Source: an uncultured Prevotellaceae bacterium
GTDB lineage: Bacteria > Bacteroidota > Bacteroidia > Bacteroidales > Muribaculaceae
Length of the DNA: 5,163 nucleotides
Assembly (NCBI GenBank): GCA_937892085.1
Contig: CALAVD010000214.1
Span: forward strand, 1-5,163
Direction: 5' to 3'
A program made the position numbers and the translations under genes. Under the pieces are notes generated by a model. The model saw only the letters and a list, made by a program, of their open reading frames with translations, had not been told where the DNA came from and did not search any database. This document shows, piece by piece, positions 4,425 to 5,163 of the stretch; the stretch's first letter is position 1, and every line of letters begins with the position of its first letter.

Positions 4425-5105
4425 ATGGCGAAAAAGAAAAAATCCGACGTCACATTTGGCCTGGAAGTCGAAAACGCGCTGAAAAATATTCTGGTTAAGA
4501 GGTACGGCGAGGGCGGCTTTGAAATCAACGAGGGCGACGGTGCTTTCTACGGCCCGAAGATAGACCTCCAGATCAAGGACGCTCTCGGACGCGAGTGGCA
4601 GTGCGGGACCGTGCAGCTCGATTTCCAGCTGCCCCACAATTTCGGACTAACTTACGCCGACAGGGACGGAAGCCTTAAGATGCCGGTCGTCATACACCGC
4701 GCGATCTTCGGATCATTTAAGCGCTTCATAGGAATACTTGTCGAGCACTTCAAGGGAGCTTTCCCCTTCTGGATGTGCCCTTACCAGGTTGCGCTCGTGC
4801 CTATCCGCACCAGCCACAATGAGTACGCGAAGAAGGTCGAGCAGGTGCTTAAGGCGGCAGGCGTGAGGGTCGAAGCAGACTACACCGACGCCAACATGCA
4901 GAACAAGATCAAGAAGTTCAAGGTCTTAAAGGATCCGTATGTGCTCGTCCTCGGCGATAAGGAAGCCGAGACCGGGACCGTCTCCGTAAATATGCGCGGC
5001 AGCAAGGTCCAGGCGCACGATATCCCTCTCGAGCAGTTCGCAGAGCTCTGCAGGAAGATGAACGCGGAGAGGACGCTCGAGTTGGTTTTGCCGGAAAAAG
5101 AGTGA
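4425..5105 (+). CDS. thrS: Threonyl-tRNA synthetase, C-terminal part only
   Basis: Threonyl-tRNA synthetase charges tRNA-Thr in the cytosol and is normally about 600-650 residues; this frame has 226. From about residue 17 it matches the end of the class II catalytic core: INEGDGAFYGPKID (34-47), REWQCGTVQLDF (56-67), and motif 3 in VIHRAIFGSFKRFIGIL (89-105). His91 corresponds to one of the three zinc ligands and Arg100 to the motif 3 arginine. The anticodon-binding domain follows (about 117-220), with QVALVPI, GVRVEADYTDANM and PYVLVLGDKEAETGTVSV. The TGS and editing domains, motifs 1 and 2, and the other two zinc ligands are missing, so it cannot be active alone. The first ~15 residues (MAKKKKSDVTFGLEV) do not look like this enzyme and may be the start of another protein joined in frame. 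AGG is used for five of ten arginines, more often than in recN. Confidence 0.88.
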   Translation: MAKKKKSDVTFGLEVENALKNILVKRYGEGGFEINEGDGAFYGPKIDLQIKDALGREWQCGTVQLDFQLPHNFGLTYADRDGSLKMPVVIHRAIFGSFKRFIGILVEHFKGAFPFWMCPYQVALVPIRTSHNEYAKKVEQVLKAAGVRVEADYTDANMQNKIKKFKVLKDPYVLVLGDKEAETGTVSVNMRGSKVQAHDIPLEQFAELCRKMNAERTLELVLPEKE

Positions 5106-5163
5106 GGTTGGGAACAAGCCGCGTAAAGAGAGGTCGAGTCCCTACTTTTCGAGCCCGCGGGCT
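5106..5163. other. Short 3' flank of thrS ending in a 12-bp palindrome
   Basis: The 58 bases after the thrS stop hold no gene. The last twelve, AGCCCGCGGGCT (5152-5163), are a perfect palindrome cut off by the window end; the preceding CG suggests it may extend further. In many bacteria thrS is followed by a structured leader and infC, so this could be the start of such a leader, but that is conjecture from family context. Confidence 0.3.

Noticed and set aside
5152..5163. Terminal palindrome as a transcription terminator for thrS
   Set aside because: There is no loop and no T-run within the window. It is truncated at the end and cannot be judged.

Overview
This window reads as a metagenomic or draft-genome contig that is mostly Bacteroidales DNA but is very probably chimeric. 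It opens with a sequencing adapter, and its last ~950 bases appear to come from other bacteria. The Bacteroidota assignment for about 27-4214 rests on four things: -33/-7 promoters of the TTTG...TAnnTTTG type, genes with no Shine-Dalgarno sequence, a DUF4835/PorD gene directly followed by recN (a Bacteroidota-type gene pair), and heptad tandem repeats of a kind common between Bacteroidales genes. A gut family such as Muribaculaceae or Prevotellaceae is plausible, but this cannot be settled by eye.

Layout. Positions 1-26 are an Illumina TruSeq adapter remnant. Positions 27-1122 are an AT-rich stretch with no convincing gene. It holds three short triloop hairpins (28-98), a good intrinsic terminator on the minus strand with no gene in front of it (206-243), several palindromes, and an imperfect copy (830-861) of the promoter-proximal sequence of the first gene. 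A canonical Bacteroidota promoter (1123-1154) drives a small helix-turn-helix regulator (1188-1715), closed by a strong intrinsic terminator (1738-1774). The -33 box of the next promoter lies inside that terminator stem. It drives an exported DUF4835/PorD protein (1813-2730), linked to type IX secretion. A 7-bp tandem array and then an 8-bp tandem array fill the gap to recN, which starts at 2949.

The recN reading frame is normal up to about residue 422 and then changes into an unrelated 65-residue tail ending at 4412. The ABC signature, Walker B and D-loop region of RecN is absent. The stop codon overlaps a textbook AGGAGG ribosome binding site, a feature foreign to the upstream genes. That site leads into a 226-residue ORF which, from about residue 17, is the C-terminal third of threonyl-tRNA synthetase (part of the catalytic core plus the anticodon-binding domain). 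The simplest reading is two joins, near 4214 and near 4440-4475, made by assembly or library chimerism. A genuine rearrangement cannot be excluded without reads.

Functionally, the intact genes are a DNA-binding regulator, a T9SS-associated periplasmic protein and the start of a DNA-repair ATPase. No new defence or mobile system is visible. The points most worth following are the chimeric joins, the terminator/promoter overlap, the paired tandem arrays, and the repeated TTTGCAAA palindrome that overlaps the regulator's own promoter.
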